DNA of 64,000 bases from Sandaracinaceae bacterium. GTDB lineage: Bacteria > Myxococcota_A > Polyangia > Polyangiales > JADJQN01. Location: the NCBI GenBank assembly GCA_016712745.1, contig JADJQN010000003.1, positions 1,488,001 through 1,552,000 of the forward strand, read 5' to 3'. The notes under the pieces were generated by a model that worked only from the letters and a program-made list of their open reading frames with translations, was not told where the DNA came from and ran no database searches. The position numbers were made by a program, and so were the translations under genes. Each line of letters starts with the position of its first letter. Within the stretch, counting starts at the first letter, position 1. This document shows positions 1 to 8,751 of the stretch, in pieces.

Positions 1-339
1 TTCATCCGCGCATCTGGCCCCAACCTTTCCGCACTTACCGCCGCAGCCTGCGGCACAAGCCTGGGCGCGCTCATCGCGCTCGTGCTCGCCGGCGCCCTCG
101 TCTACAAAACCTTCGGCGCATTCATCCCACCACTATCTGTATTGCGCGGCGCCGCCGCTGCGGCCGCTGCCGCGGCCGTCGCGCACTTCGTCCCGCACGG
201 TACGCGCATCATGGCGATCGCAGCTCTTGCTGCGGGCTTCGCAACCTACGCCATCACGCTCGTAGTCATTCGCGAAATCCCGCCCCACGAGCTCAACAAC
301 GTCCGCTCCCTTCTCATGAAACGCCTCGGCCGCCGCTAG
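1..339 (+). CDS. Polysaccharide/lipid flippase, C-terminal end (partial)
   Basis: The frame is open from the first base, so only the last 112 residues are visible and the start lies outside the window. What is seen is alternating hydrophobic helices (about residues 18-36, 42-58 and 66-86) and a short basic tail ending RLGRR. The tail segment resembles the end of MATE/MOP-superfamily polysaccharide flippases (Wzx/MurJ-like), which move undecaprenyl-linked saccharides or similar lipids across the inner membrane. The flippase call rests on this short region alone, so a different multi-span membrane protein is possible. It converges on moaC, with a palindromic repeat between them. Confidence 0.5.
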   Translation, partial: FIRASGPNLSALTAAACGTSLGALIALVLAGALVYKTFGAFIPPLSVLRGAAAAAAAAAVAHFVPHGTRIMAIAALAAGFATYAITLVVIREIPPHELNNVRSLLMKRLGRR

Positions 340-360
340 CCATGCCCTTCAGAGTTTTTG

Positions 361-485
361 AACCGCCATGGCGCCAGTAACGCCAGTGAGTGCGGCCCGT
401 GAAGAACGATCCTCAACCAGAAAATGTGTGTGAGAACGCGAACAGATCGGGCCTCACTGCTGGCGTTACTGGCGTCATGGCGGTT
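361..485. repeat. Long palindromic intergenic element, copy 1
   Basis: The left arm (361-399) and right arm (448-485) are near-perfect inverted repeats. The outer 26 bases differ at one position, and the arms are built from repeated GCCAGTAAC-type units. The centre (400-447) is unpaired and resembles the reverse complement of the centre of the copy at 3367-3493, so the two copies lie in opposite orientation. Both sit between convergent gene ends. It could act as a bidirectional terminator or be a REPIN/MITE-like non-autonomous element. Confidence 0.85.
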
Positions 486-512
486 AACCCTGCCGTTGGC
501 CTTTCACGAGCA

Positions 513-1022
513 TCAGCGATTGCGGGTGGATTTGACGGCGGGGGTGGTGCGTTTGAAGTTGCTGAGGCCGCCCGTTTTTTCGGTGAGCGCAATGTTCTCG
601 ATCGTCATGCCGCGGTCGACGGCCTTGACCATGTCGTAGATCGTAAGAGCCGCAACGCTGACCGCAGTGAGCGCTTCCATCTCGACGCCGGTTCGGTCCA
701 TGGTTTTCACGGTGGCGGTTAGATGGAGCTCGCCCTTCTTGCCGCCCTCACGAATGTCGAGCTCGACGCTCGTAATCGCGATCGGGTGACAAAGTGGGAT
801 AAGCTCAGACGTGCGCTTCGCAGCTTGAATTCCGGCAATTCGCGCCGCAGCCAGCACGTCGCCTTTTTCGGCTTTGCCCGTCATCACCATGAGGCGGGTG
901 GTCGGCGCCATCCGCACGACCGCTCGAGCGATGGCGCGACGCTGCGTTGCGGGCTTGTTGCCCACGTCCACCATACGAGCGCTGCCATTGGAATCGAGAT
1001 GAGTAAGGGTCTTCTTGTTCAC
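513..1022 (-). CDS. moaC: Cyclic pyranopterin monophosphate synthase MoaC
   Basis: MoaC converts the GTP-derived cyclic dihydro-triphosphate intermediate made by MoaA into cyclic pyranopterin monophosphate, an early step of molybdenum cofactor synthesis in the cytosol. The family signatures are present: an ARMVDVG start region, the IPLCHP motif with the catalytic His, the MEALTAVSVAALTIYDM helix and a Lys/Asp pair in VKAVDRGM. From the GTG at 1022 the product is 169 residues, matching the usual length of about 160. A longer reading up to 1118 would overlap the upstream LuxR gene and add a non-family extension, so it was not used. No other moa genes are nearby. The 3' end faces the palindromic element. 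Confidence 0.93.
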   Translation of the reverse strand: MNKKTLTHLDSNGSARMVDVGNKPATQRRAIARAVVRMAPTTRLMVMTGKAEKGDVLAAARIAGIQAAKRTSELIPLCHPIAITSVELDIREGGKKGELHLTATVKTMDRTGVEMEALTAVSVAALTIYDMVKAVDRGMTIENIALTEKTGGLSNFKRTTPAVKSTRNR

Positions 1023-1059
1023 GAGAGAGCTGGTAGCGAGTCTCGTTCTTTCGTGCAAG

Positions 1060-1674
1060 TCAGCGGGCGCGCGGCTGAGCTTCGAGCGCCTCGCCGGTAC
1101 CTGCCATGCGCGCCACAAGCTCGACGCGCGAATGCACGCCGAGCTTCGGGTAGATGCGCTTCAGATAGGTATGGACCGTTGCAATTGTGAGTCCGGTCGA
1201 CGCGGCAATCTTCTTCGTCGTCGAGCCGCAAAGCAGAAGCGCAACCACGTCGCGCTCACGCGGGGTGAGCGGCGAACGCGCCAGCATGTTCGCGATCGGT
1301 TCGCGCGCCGAGCCACGTCCTTCTTCGCGTAAACGTTCCGCATAGACTAAATGCGTAGCCGCGATGCGCGATGCCCAGCGGGCGACCCGCACATCTTCTT
1401 TTCCGAAGCGCCGACGATTGCGCGGCGCCGAGAGGTGCACCGTGCCCATCAAACGCTTTCCCGCGCGCAGCGGAATTGAAATGCGCTCGTCGACCTCGAT
1501 GGCGTCCGGCGAAGTCTCGACCGGTTCCTTGCTCGTGTCGGTGGCGAGATCAAGTTCCACCTGACTTGCGTCGATAAGCTTACCGATGCACGCCGTACTT
1601 CGCGCAGCGTAGGTACGCACAGGATCCAAGCGGGTAAGCTCCTCGATTAAATCGAGAAACTGAATCGGCAACAC
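1060..1674 (-). CDS. LuxR-family transcriptional regulator
   Basis: This is a 204-residue regulator. Residues about 1-125 form a sensor-like domain that looks GAF-like but has no recognised ligand motif. Residues about 135-195 are a LuxR/FixJ-type helix-turn-helix beginning LTPRERDVVALL and containing the recognition-helix region TIATVHTYLKRIYPKLGV. There is no receiver domain, so control by phosphorylation is unlikely. The GTG start at 1674 is preceded by a strong AGGGGGAG ribosome-binding site. It is divergent from trxB across about 255 bases and lies 37 bases upstream of moaC, so it could share a transcript with moaC. Target genes are unknown. Confidence 0.85.
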   Translation of the reverse strand: MLPIQFLDLIEELTRLDPVRTYAARSTACIGKLIDASQVELDLATDTSKEPVETSPDAIEVDERISIPLRAGKRLMGTVHLSAPRNRRRFGKEDVRVARWASRIAATHLVYAERLREEGRGSAREPIANMLARSPLTPRERDVVALLLCGSTTKKIAASTGLTIATVHTYLKRIYPKLGVHSRVELVARMAGTGEALEAQPRAR

Positions 1675-1929
1675 AAACTCCCCCTAACGTCTGAACCTAC
1701 GAATAAGTCAGATGTACTAGACGCGGCTGCCCCCCAGTGAGCGCGCGCGCCAAGTTTCAGTAAGAAAGTTCAACTCGTCGTGAAAGTCAACGCATACCCC
1801 CATTTGGAGTCAGAAGAATTCAAGCGTAGGCGCCGCAACGAAAACGACGCAAGAACCCATCTTCGAAGGGCAATTCGCCCGGTTGCACCGAGCAGCGTGG
1901 TTGCGTAGGTTCAGCGACCACGGAGAGTC

Positions 1930-2871
1930 ATGCACAAAGTCATCATCATCGGTTCAGGACCTGCGGGACACACCGCAGCGATCTATGCAGCACGCGCAAA
2001 CCTCAAGCCTGTCCTCATCGAGGGCATGGTCAAAGGCGGTATCGCTGGTGGTCAATTGATGATCACGACCGAAGTCGAAAACTATCCGGGTTTCCCCGAA
2101 GGCATCAAAGGCCCCGAGGTGATGGAGCTCTTCAAGAAGCAATCGCTGCGCTTTGGCACGGAGATCATTTCAGCAGACGTGGAAAAGGTGGACTTCAGCA
2201 AGCGTCCATTCCGCGTGTGGGCAGACGACAAAGAGTACCAAGCACAATCGATTATTATCGCGACGGGCGCGCAAGCAAAGTGGCTCGACTTGCCGAATGA
2301 AACAGCCTTGCGCAATCGCGGCGTGAGCGCGTGCGCAACTTGCGATGGATACTTCTTCCGCAATCAAGACGTGTGCGTTGTTGGCGGCGGTGATACCGCG
2401 ATGGAAGAAGCAAACTATCTTTCAGGCTTGGCCAAGAGCGTCACGGTGATTCATCGCCGCGATTCTCTGCGCGCATCGAAGATCATGCAAAAACGCGCGC
2501 TTGAGAATCCCAAAATCAAGTTCATCTGGAACACAGCAGTCGTGGACGTGCTCGACGTGAGCGCCGGCACCGTCAACGCGCTGAAGTTGAAAAACCTCAA
2601 GACCGACGAAATCACCACGCATCCGACACAGGGCCTCTTCATCGCGATCGGTCACGTTCCCAACACCGATCTCTTCGAAGGCATTCTCAATCTCGACGAG
2701 AACGGTTACATCAAGACTGTTCCAGGCACGACGCGCACGAACATTGAAGGCGTGTACGCAGCGGGCGACGTTCAAGATCACGTCTATCGCCAAGCGGTGA
2801 CCGCAGCAGGCACCGGATGCATGGCGGCGATTGAAGCCGAGCGCTGGCTTGCCGAGCAGGGTCTACACTAA
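1930..2871 (+). CDS. trxB: Thioredoxin-disulfide reductase
   Basis: TrxB transfers electrons from NADPH through FAD to thioredoxin in the cytosol. The 313 residues show the whole family pattern: an N-terminal FAD site GSGPAGHTAAIYAARA, the redox-active CATC disulfide in SACATCDGYFF, an NADPH-binding GGGDTAMEEA segment, and a C-terminal GDVQD FAD-contacting motif. Length is typical for the low-molecular-weight class. The ATG follows GGAGAG by a few bases. Only five bases separate its stop from the next gene, a cyclic-nucleotide-binding protein, so the two are probably co-transcribed. Confidence 0.97.
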   Translation: MHKVIIIGSGPAGHTAAIYAARANLKPVLIEGMVKGGIAGGQLMITTEVENYPGFPEGIKGPEVMELFKKQSLRFGTEIISADVEKVDFSKRPFRVWADDKEYQAQSIIIATGAQAKWLDLPNETALRNRGVSACATCDGYFFRNQDVCVVGGGDTAMEEANYLSGLAKSVTVIHRRDSLRASKIMQKRALENPKIKFIWNTAVVDVLDVSAGTVNALKLKNLKTDEITTHPTQGLFIAIGHVPNTDLFEGILNLDENGYIKTVPGTTRTNIEGVYAAGDVQDHVYRQAVTAAGTGCMAAIEAERWLAEQGLH

Positions 2872-2876
2872 GACCC

Positions 2877-3341
2877 ATGGCGGAGATCCACGAGGCACTG
2901 GCGAAGATTCATCTCTTTCGAGGACTCTCGGACGAGGGCTTGCGCCGCATTGCCGAGATCGCCGTCGAAGAGAGCCATGCGCGCAACTCCCTCATCTTCA
3001 AAGAGGGGGATATGGGCGACAAGCTCTACATGATCCTCGATGGCAAGGTTCGCATCTCGCGCGAGGTGGCGGGCATGGGCGAAGAGGCACTCACCGTGCT
3101 TGGCCCTGGGGATGCGTTTGGCGAGATGAGTGTGGTCGACGATTTTCCGCGCAGCGCCGACGCGCGCGTACATGAGAAGTGCCGCGTGCTCGTAATCTCG
3201 CGCGATGCCATGGAAGACCTGCTCTTCGTTCACAAAGATCTCGCCTACGAGATCCTGTGGAACTTCGTCAAAATCCTCTCCGCCCGCCTCCGCGAAACCA
3301 ACGACAAAATGACCTTCCTCTCCACCTCCGGCAAATTCTAA
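2877..3341 (+). CDS. Stand-alone cyclic nucleotide-binding domain protein
   Basis: The 154 residues form one CRP/PKA-type cyclic nucleotide-binding domain. There is a beta-roll with GDMGDKLYMILDGKV and a phosphate-binding cassette, FGEMSVVDDFPRSADARV, that keeps the Glu and Arg used to hold cAMP or cGMP. No helix-turn-helix follows, so it is not a CRP-type DNA-binding regulator. It may be a soluble sensor or partner-binding module. Its position directly behind trxB suggests a shared transcript. Its 3' end converges on the M16 peptidase gene, with a palindromic element between. Confidence 0.85.
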   Translation: MAEIHEALAKIHLFRGLSDEGLRRIAEIAVEESHARNSLIFKEGDMGDKLYMILDGKVRISREVAGMGEEALTVLGPGDAFGEMSVVDDFPRSADARVHEKCRVLVISRDAMEDLLFVHKDLAYEILWNFVKILSARLRETNDKMTFLSTSGKF

Positions 3342-3366
3342 CCGCCGAAAGCGTTAAGGCAGGTTG

Positions 3367-3493
3367 AAGCGCCATGACGCCAGTAACGCCAGAGAGTGAG
3401 ACCCGATCCGATCGCGTTCTCACACAATTTTTTTTGGTTAAGGATCGTGCAGCGCGGGCTGCACTTGCTGGCGTCACTGGCGCCTTGGCGGTT
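3367..3493. repeat. Long palindromic intergenic element, copy 2
   Basis: The left arm starts at 3367 and the right arm ends at 3493. The arms are imperfect inverted repeats rich in GCCAGTAACGCCAG-type units. The central part, read on the minus strand, matches the centre of copy 1 (361-485) closely, including a shared GTGTGAGAACGCGA string. A 17-base stretch from 3484, ending in a run of seven A, recurs at 54341-54357. It lies between convergent genes. Confidence 0.85.
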
Positions 3494-3501
3494 AAAAAAA
3501 G

Positions 3502-4800
3502 CTAGCTCGCGGCTCGCAGGCGTTCCCAGCCTTGTACTGTGACGCGGGCGCCGTCGGCGGTGTCCTCTTCGAGATCGCCTAGGACTGCGACGCTGAGGTT
3601 TTCGCGTGTGAAGGCCGCGCGTGCAACGTCGCGGACGTCTTCGATGCGCACGCGTTCGATTTTGAGCGCGCGAACATTGAGCGTTTCGTAGATGTCCATC
3701 AAAGCGTTGGGTCCGTAGAAGTGCGCCATCGCTTCGGGGTTATCGAGCGTCGCGCGCAGCTCCCAGAGATATCGGCGTTTGGCCTTGTTGAGCTCATCGC
3801 GCGTAATCACGCCGTCGCGCAGCTCCGATACGAGCGAGAGCAATTCGTCGATGAGCTCGGGCGTCTTTTCGTGCTCGACCGATGCACCGATGTCGAAGAC
3901 GCCGCAATCCTCGTACATATCCAAACCCGCGAAGACTTCGTAGGCGAGGCCCTTGTCGTCGGCGATGCGGCGATGAAGGCGGGTGCTCATGCCGTCATCG
4001 AGAATGCGCATCAACAATTCCAAGCCCGAGCGCCTCGGATCGCGTTCACCGAAAGTGAGAAACGAGACACGTACGTCGGATTGTGTGCCCAAGCATTCGT
4101 GGTAGCGCAGGTACGACGGATACTTTACGGGAGATGGGGCCACTGGGACGGCGCGTGTGCCTCTCGGGATTTTGCGCATCGATGCGCGCGCGTTCTTCAA
4201 CACCTCGCGCGGCGCCACGCACCCTGTCACTACGAGGACCATGTTCTTCGCGCCGTAGAACTGGGTCATGTGCCGTCGCAGGTCCTGCACGGTAAAGCGG
4301 TCGATGTTGTGCGGGTTGCCAGTGATCTTCTGGCCGAGGGCGTTGGGCTCGAACAGTGTTCCGCGCGATAGGTCGTCGACGTCGATGAGGGTGCCATGCT
4401 CATCCATGCCCTCGAGGATCTCTTCTTTGACGATGTTCTTCTCGGCTTCTATGTCGGCAAACGCCGGTTGCGTGAAAATCTCGCCAAGCAGATCGATCGC
4501 TTCGGCAACGCTCTCTGGCGGCAGCGACATTTGATAGACGGTGTAGTCGGCGTGGGTTGCCGCGTTGAGCGTCGCGCCAATCGACTCGATCGCGTAGTTC
4601 AACGCGTAAGAAGTCGGATGCACGCCGGTGCCACGAAAGAGCATGTGCTCGAGAAAATGACTAAGTCCGTTGGTTTCTTTCGTTTCGAAACGAGACCCGG
4701 CCTTCACATACATCGCGATATGCGCGGTATGCAGGTGAGGTTGGGGCGCGACCATGAGCCGCAACCCATTCGATAGTGTATGGCGAGTAAGCTTTGGCAT
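3502..4800 (-). CDS. M16-family zinc metallopeptidase
   Basis: This is a 432-residue pitrilysin/insulinase-type protease. The inverted zinc motif HFLEH sits in GLSHFLEHMLFRGT, and the third ligand region NIVKEEILEGMDE lies about 75 residues later, so the protein looks catalytically competent. The C-terminal half is the usual inactive M16 repeat that closes the chamber. Length fits the short bacterial processing-peptidase-like class (PqqL/YmxG type). No signal peptide is evident. It lies 44 bases downstream of a periplasmic foldase gene on the same strand, which suggests a shared role in protein quality control; the substrate is unknown. Confidence 0.92.
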   Translation of the reverse strand: MPKLTRHTLSNGLRLMVAPQPHLHTAHIAMYVKAGSRFETKETNGLSHFLEHMLFRGTGVHPTSYALNYAIESIGATLNAATHADYTVYQMSLPPESVAEAIDLLGEIFTQPAFADIEAEKNIVKEEILEGMDEHGTLIDVDDLSRGTLFEPNALGQKITGNPHNIDRFTVQDLRRHMTQFYGAKNMVLVVTGCVAPREVLKNARASMRKIPRGTRAVPVAPSPVKYPSYLRYHECLGTQSDVRVSFLTFGERDPRRSGLELLMRILDDGMSTRLHRRIADDKGLAYEVFAGLDMYEDCGVFDIGASVEHEKTPELIDELLSLVSELRDGVITRDELNKAKRRYLWELRATLDNPEAMAHFYGPNALMDIYETLNVRALKIERVRIEDVRDVARAAFTRENLSVAVLGDLEEDTADGARVTVQGWERLRAAS

Positions 4801-4844
4801 GCCTTAGATCCCTGAGGCACGCCTTATCGACCGTCAACGCGGAC

Positions 4845-6545
4845 TTATTCTTCGGTCGAATCCTCAGTGGTTTCGCCGTCAGTCTCGGTGGTGGGGTACT
4901 GTAGGACTTCTTCGTTGATGCGGACTTCGCCGTCTGCCGTGGCGACCTGACGAAGATGCCGCACGTACTCGCCGATCGCTTCATTTTGCTTCTGCATGAG
5001 AAGACCGCGGGTGATGCGGGTGCGGTCCTCCGGGCTGAAGTCGGCGCGTGTGGCTGACACGTGTTCGGTGAGGCGGAAGACGATGTAGTCCTCGCCCATA
5101 TGGATCGGCGCGCTCGGAAGGGGGCTTGCCTCGGTCAGCTCGAAGGCCGCGCTCGCAATCGCACCCGTGTCACCGGGGAAGGCGCCGTTGCGTGTGAAGG
5201 GATCGGTCGTCTGAACTTTGGGCGCGTAGGGATCGGCCGGGGCTGCGGGTTCTGCCGGTTCGGCCGGCGCCGCCGGAGTTGCGCCAGGCGCTGGTGCGGG
5301 GCGGCCGGAAAGGCGCGCGCCGATGGCTTCCATCGTGGTGCCGGAGCGCAGCTCAGCGAGCGTCGCGTCAGCCGCCTGATGCGCAAGCTCTGCTGAGTGA
5401 GCGGTACGGTAGAGCCCTGTCGCAAGCTCAAGCTTGGCTTCCGCTTCTGGCACATTGCCTTCGCGGAATCCTTCGAGCTTGATGATGTGAAAGCCGGTCG
5501 GCGTCGTCACGACATTGGAGATCTGGCCCGGCTGCATGGCAAACATCGCCGTGTCGAACGCTGCCGGCATGCGACCGCGCACGTTGTAACCAATGTCGCC
5601 ACCGTTGCGGCTCGTCGCGGTGTCTTCGCTGTTTTCACGAGCGAGAGCGCTGAAGTCCTCACCACGGCGAGCACGCGCCAAAAGTGCGTCGGCACGAGAA
5701 CGAGCGGTAGTGCGATCTGCGTCTGTCGCCGAACTATCCACCGTAATAAGGATGTGGCGCGCGCGAGCCTGGCGCTCGAGGTTCGTGTAGCGGTGGCGCT
5801 GGCGATCAAACTCGGCTTGCACTTCGGTGGTGTGGCCGGTCATCCAGGCTTGCACTTCCGCCGCCGTCGGCTCGTGCTGCGACTGATAGTAGAGAGGCGA
5901 GAATCGGATGTACTCGATGGTCGCGCGCTCTTTCTCGCGCACGTACGCATCGAAAACTTCGCCGTCGCTGACGGAGACGCCGGCGCGCAAGGTCTCGCGC
6001 ATACGCTCGGCAAGCGTCTCTAAGATCTGCGCCTGCCCAAACTCCTCGACGCTGCGGCGGAACTGAAAGCGAATGACTCGCTGCGCCTTCTCCATGTCGA
6101 AGTCGCCATCCTCATCACGAACGTCCACCGGAATGATGCCGCCCGGGATCGACTGCGGTGCGCTTACGGCGCGCGTCAAATAGATCGTGCCGGTCTCGGT
6201 CAGGTGCTTCATGACGTCGTCTTCGCTGACACGGAAGCCAACGCGACGCGCTTCGCGTGCAAGTAGATTGCGTTCGACAAGGCCGTCGAGCACATGCTTC
6301 TTCAAGTTTTGCTGTCGAGCTTCGGCAGGCGAGAGTTGGTCAGCTCGAAGCAGGCCATACACCGAGCGAAAATCGCCGTCGGTGATCGTCTCTCCATACA
6401 CGCGCGCCGCGTATCCTGCGCCGCCTTCGGACGTGCAGCCCTTGGCCTGCGGACCACCGAACTCCAAGATGAACACCGCTGACATCACGATGACGACGGC
6501 GCCGACGATGTAGTTCCTGCTGTTGGACGTTTGACTGGTGGCCAT
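4845..6545 (-). CDS. PpiD/SurA-like peptidyl-prolyl isomerase, membrane-anchored
   Basis: This 566-residue foldase has one N-terminal membrane anchor (about residues 11-30), a SurA-N-like chaperone region (about 45-230) and a parvulin domain (about 255-365). The parvulin signatures are ARHILITV, a SALARENSEDTAT-type helix and GFHIIKLEG. After it come a Pro/Ala-rich linker (about 415-445) and a second, non-canonical C-terminal segment. Such proteins assist folding of proteins emerging into the periplasm by isomerising X-Pro bonds. The acidic tail is unusual but unexplained. It is upstream of, and probably co-transcribed with, the M16 protease. Confidence 0.88.
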   Translation of the reverse strand: MATSQTSNSRNYIVGAVVIVMSAVFILEFGGPQAKGCTSEGGAGYAARVYGETITDGDFRSVYGLLRADQLSPAEARQQNLKKHVLDGLVERNLLAREARRVGFRVSEDDVMKHLTETGTIYLTRAVSAPQSIPGGIIPVDVRDEDGDFDMEKAQRVIRFQFRRSVEEFGQAQILETLAERMRETLRAGVSVSDGEVFDAYVREKERATIEYIRFSPLYYQSQHEPTAAEVQAWMTGHTTEVQAEFDRQRHRYTNLERQARARHILITVDSSATDADRTTARSRADALLARARRGEDFSALARENSEDTATSRNGGDIGYNVRGRMPAAFDTAMFAMQPGQISNVVTTPTGFHIIKLEGFREGNVPEAEAKLELATGLYRTAHSAELAHQAADATLAELRSGTTMEAIGARLSGRPAPAPGATPAAPAEPAEPAAPADPYAPKVQTTDPFTRNGAFPGDTGAIASAAFELTEASPLPSAPIHMGEDYIVFRLTEHVSATRADFSPEDRTRITRGLLMQKQNEAIGEYVRHLRQVATADGEVRINEEVLQYPTTETDGETTEDSTEE

Positions 6546-6663
6546 TCCTGGTGCTCCAAAGCCTTGAAAAGGGGGCGAAACATAGATTAGGCGTGCAAAG
6601 GAGGCAAGCTCGGGGCCAAAGGCTGAGATCGGCCGAATTTATGCTTTCCGGTATGCTCGCGGC

Positions 6664-7917
6664 GTGACGCTTGGGCTCACCAAGGCGCGTGCCGCGTGCG
6701 GTCTCGCTTTCTACTTCGTGCTCTGCGTGGGCTTGCCCGCAGCGGCCCAAACGCGCACGCCAACTGTGGTCGTGGTGCGGGATCCCTCATCGTCCCAGGT
6801 TCGCGAAGAATGGATGCAGGTTCTGGCTGCGACCCTGCAAACGAACGACGCCAGGCTAGTGCCCGACTTGCACGCGGTCGTGCGAGACCACGCGCAAGAG
6901 ACCGGAGTCATTGCACGCGCTCGAGTTGAGGCCTGGGCCATGGTGAGCGACTTACTCTCTCGAGCGCGAACGGCGGCGGCGGGGCTACACGAAGGGCAAG
7001 CGCTCAACCTGCTCGCCGAGGCAGAGCAAATTGCCGGGGCTCATGCCGATGTTGCGGGTGCTGCGACATGGCTCGCCGAAGTCGAGACGGCCATCGGATT
7101 GGTTGCAGCGCAGTCGGGGCTTGCATCTCTATCGGAGGCCGCACTCGTACGCGCAGCGACGCTCGATCCGACGCGCGGTGTTCGGTCCGCAGAGGCGCCG
7201 CCGCAAGTTCTCGCGCAGGCCACAAGCATTGCGCATGCCGTTGCGACGGGGCCCGTTGGATCGTTTCGCGTGGTGGTCGATGTCCCGGATGCACGTGTGC
7301 TGCTCGACGAAGGCGATGTGGGCGCAGCACCGCGCGTGGTGCGCGCCACGGTGGGCACGCACGTGTTGCGGGTGGAGGCGCCGGGCTTTCTTCCATTTGG
7401 ACAAGTGCTGCAAGTGTTGCCGGGGCAGCGCTCGGACGTAGCGGTGAGTTTGAGTCGCGATCCACTTTTGCGCGTCGTCGACGCCTTGCTTGAGCACGCC
7501 GCATCGCAAGACCTCACCGAGTTTCACCGCGCGCGCACTCGTCTGACTGAGGCGGGTGTTCCAACGTTTGACGTATGGATTGTCGACGTTGGCCGCGGAC
7601 CTCAAGAGCGCGCGCTACTGACTGTGTGCGGCGATCACGGATGCAATGGACCTCTGGGGCTTTCACGTGAGCACGGATCGCTCGCGGCCCTCGATCTTCG
7701 CGCCGCGAATCTGCACGCGAATCGGGCGTGGCTGCTTGAGGAAAGCCCAGCGCCCCCCCAAGCGGCTGCGGAGACTCCGTTCTTTCGGCGTTGGTATGTC
7801 CTGGCGGGTCTTGGCGCGCTTGTAGCGGGCACAATTGGCACTACGGTGTGGGCGACGCGACCCACCGAGGCGCCGCGGTTCGAGATCACCGTGGACCCAG
7901 CGGGGCTGCACCGCTGA
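6664..7917 (+). CDS. Secreted PEGA-domain protein
   Basis: The GTG start gives 417 residues with a signal peptide ending near AAAQT at about residue 29. The middle is helical and Ala-rich. A PEGA domain of about 70 residues follows (about 200-265), recognisable from the pattern VDVPDARVLLDEGDVG and GTHVLRVEAPGFLPF; PEGA domains occur in surface and envelope proteins. A single membrane span lies near the C terminus (about 376-396), leaving a short tail. The arrangement resembles many uncharacterised myxobacterial envelope proteins. Function is unknown. The next two genes on this strand also encode envelope proteins. Confidence 0.75.
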   Translation: MTLGLTKARAACGLAFYFVLCVGLPAAAQTRTPTVVVVRDPSSSQVREEWMQVLAATLQTNDARLVPDLHAVVRDHAQETGVIARARVEAWAMVSDLLSRARTAAAGLHEGQALNLLAEAEQIAGAHADVAGAATWLAEVETAIGLVAAQSGLASLSEAALVRAATLDPTRGVRSAEAPPQVLAQATSIAHAVATGPVGSFRVVVDVPDARVLLDEGDVGAAPRVVRATVGTHVLRVEAPGFLPFGQVLQVLPGQRSDVAVSLSRDPLLRVVDALLEHAASQDLTEFHRARTRLTEAGVPTFDVWIVDVGRGPQERALLTVCGDHGCNGPLGLSREHGSLAALDLRAANLHANRAWLLEESPAPPQAAAETPFFRRWYVLAGLGALVAGTIGTTVWATRPTEAPRFEITVDPAGLHR

Positions 7918-7971
7918 GCAGTTGTTGTCGACAATTTCGCGCCCGCGTATCCGGTTACGTACACTTAGACA

Positions 7972-8679
7972 ATGCGCATTTCACAGATTTGGGCCGTTCC
8001 GATTTCGCTCTCGCTGCTGCTAACGAGCTGCGCGACTCCTGTGTCAGTTGACGTGAACGCCGGGCCGTTCAATGTGGCGATCTCCTCGTCGTCCCTCTCG
8101 CTTCCGACCGAGCTTCGAGACAACTCGACGTCGCCGGCCTCCATCTACTCCGTGCCCTGTGGCGCAGCGCTTCCGGCGTGTCCCTCGTCCGGATCTGTGA
8201 CCGTGACGTGCAACGGCTCGAGCGTATGCGATCCCGATCCGATTGCGGTTTCAATCCCCGCAGGTGATGTGATCGATCTCGATGCGCTTAGCGGTGGGCT
8301 TAGCAACAGTGTTCCATCGATTGATGCAATCGAAGTTCGTTCGGCCACGGTCGTGGTCAACACCAACACGCTGACGATTCCTCTCTCGTCGATGGAACTT
8401 TACTGGGGAACCGAGAGCGACACCGAAGCGAATCTCGATCGTCACTTTGGCACCATCCCCGGGCTTGCCGCAGCTTCGACGTCGCTTGGGGATGTCGCAC
8501 TTGATGCCAACGGCGTGAGCGAGCTTTCGGACTATCTCGTTGGCACCTCGCACCGGATTCGCGTCTTCGTGCGTACATCGGTCGATTTGAGCCCGGGCGG
8601 CCCCTTTCCCGACGGCGCGCTCGACATGACGGCCACGTTCAAAGTCACTGCACGCGGTCACGTCGGCAACTCGCTCTAG
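7972..8679 (+). CDS. Predicted lipoprotein, unknown function
   Basis: This is a 235-residue protein with a lipoprotein signal: a short basic start, a hydrophobic stretch and lipobox LLTSC, making Cys about residue 22 the lipidated residue. The mature part is Ser/Thr/Asp-rich and looks like a beta-sandwich secreted domain, with a CPSSGSVTVTCNGSSVCDP segment that could carry two disulfides. No family was recognised. It lies 54 bases after the PEGA gene and 72 bases before the AgmX-like gene, all on the same strand. Confidence 0.7.
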   Translation: MRISQIWAVPISLSLLLTSCATPVSVDVNAGPFNVAISSSSLSLPTELRDNSTSPASIYSVPCGAALPACPSSGSVTVTCNGSSVCDPDPIAVSIPAGDVIDLDALSGGLSNSVPSIDAIEVRSATVVVNTNTLTIPLSSMELYWGTESDTEANLDRHFGTIPGLAAASTSLGDVALDANGVSELSDYLVGTSHRIRVFVRTSVDLSPGGPFPDGALDMTATFKVTARGHVGNSL

Positions 8680-8751
8680 TTGTCGCTCGCGTAGCGCGTG
8701 AAAGCTTGAAAGTGTTTTCTCTTTGGGATCACGTCGGCTAAGCTCCCGCGC

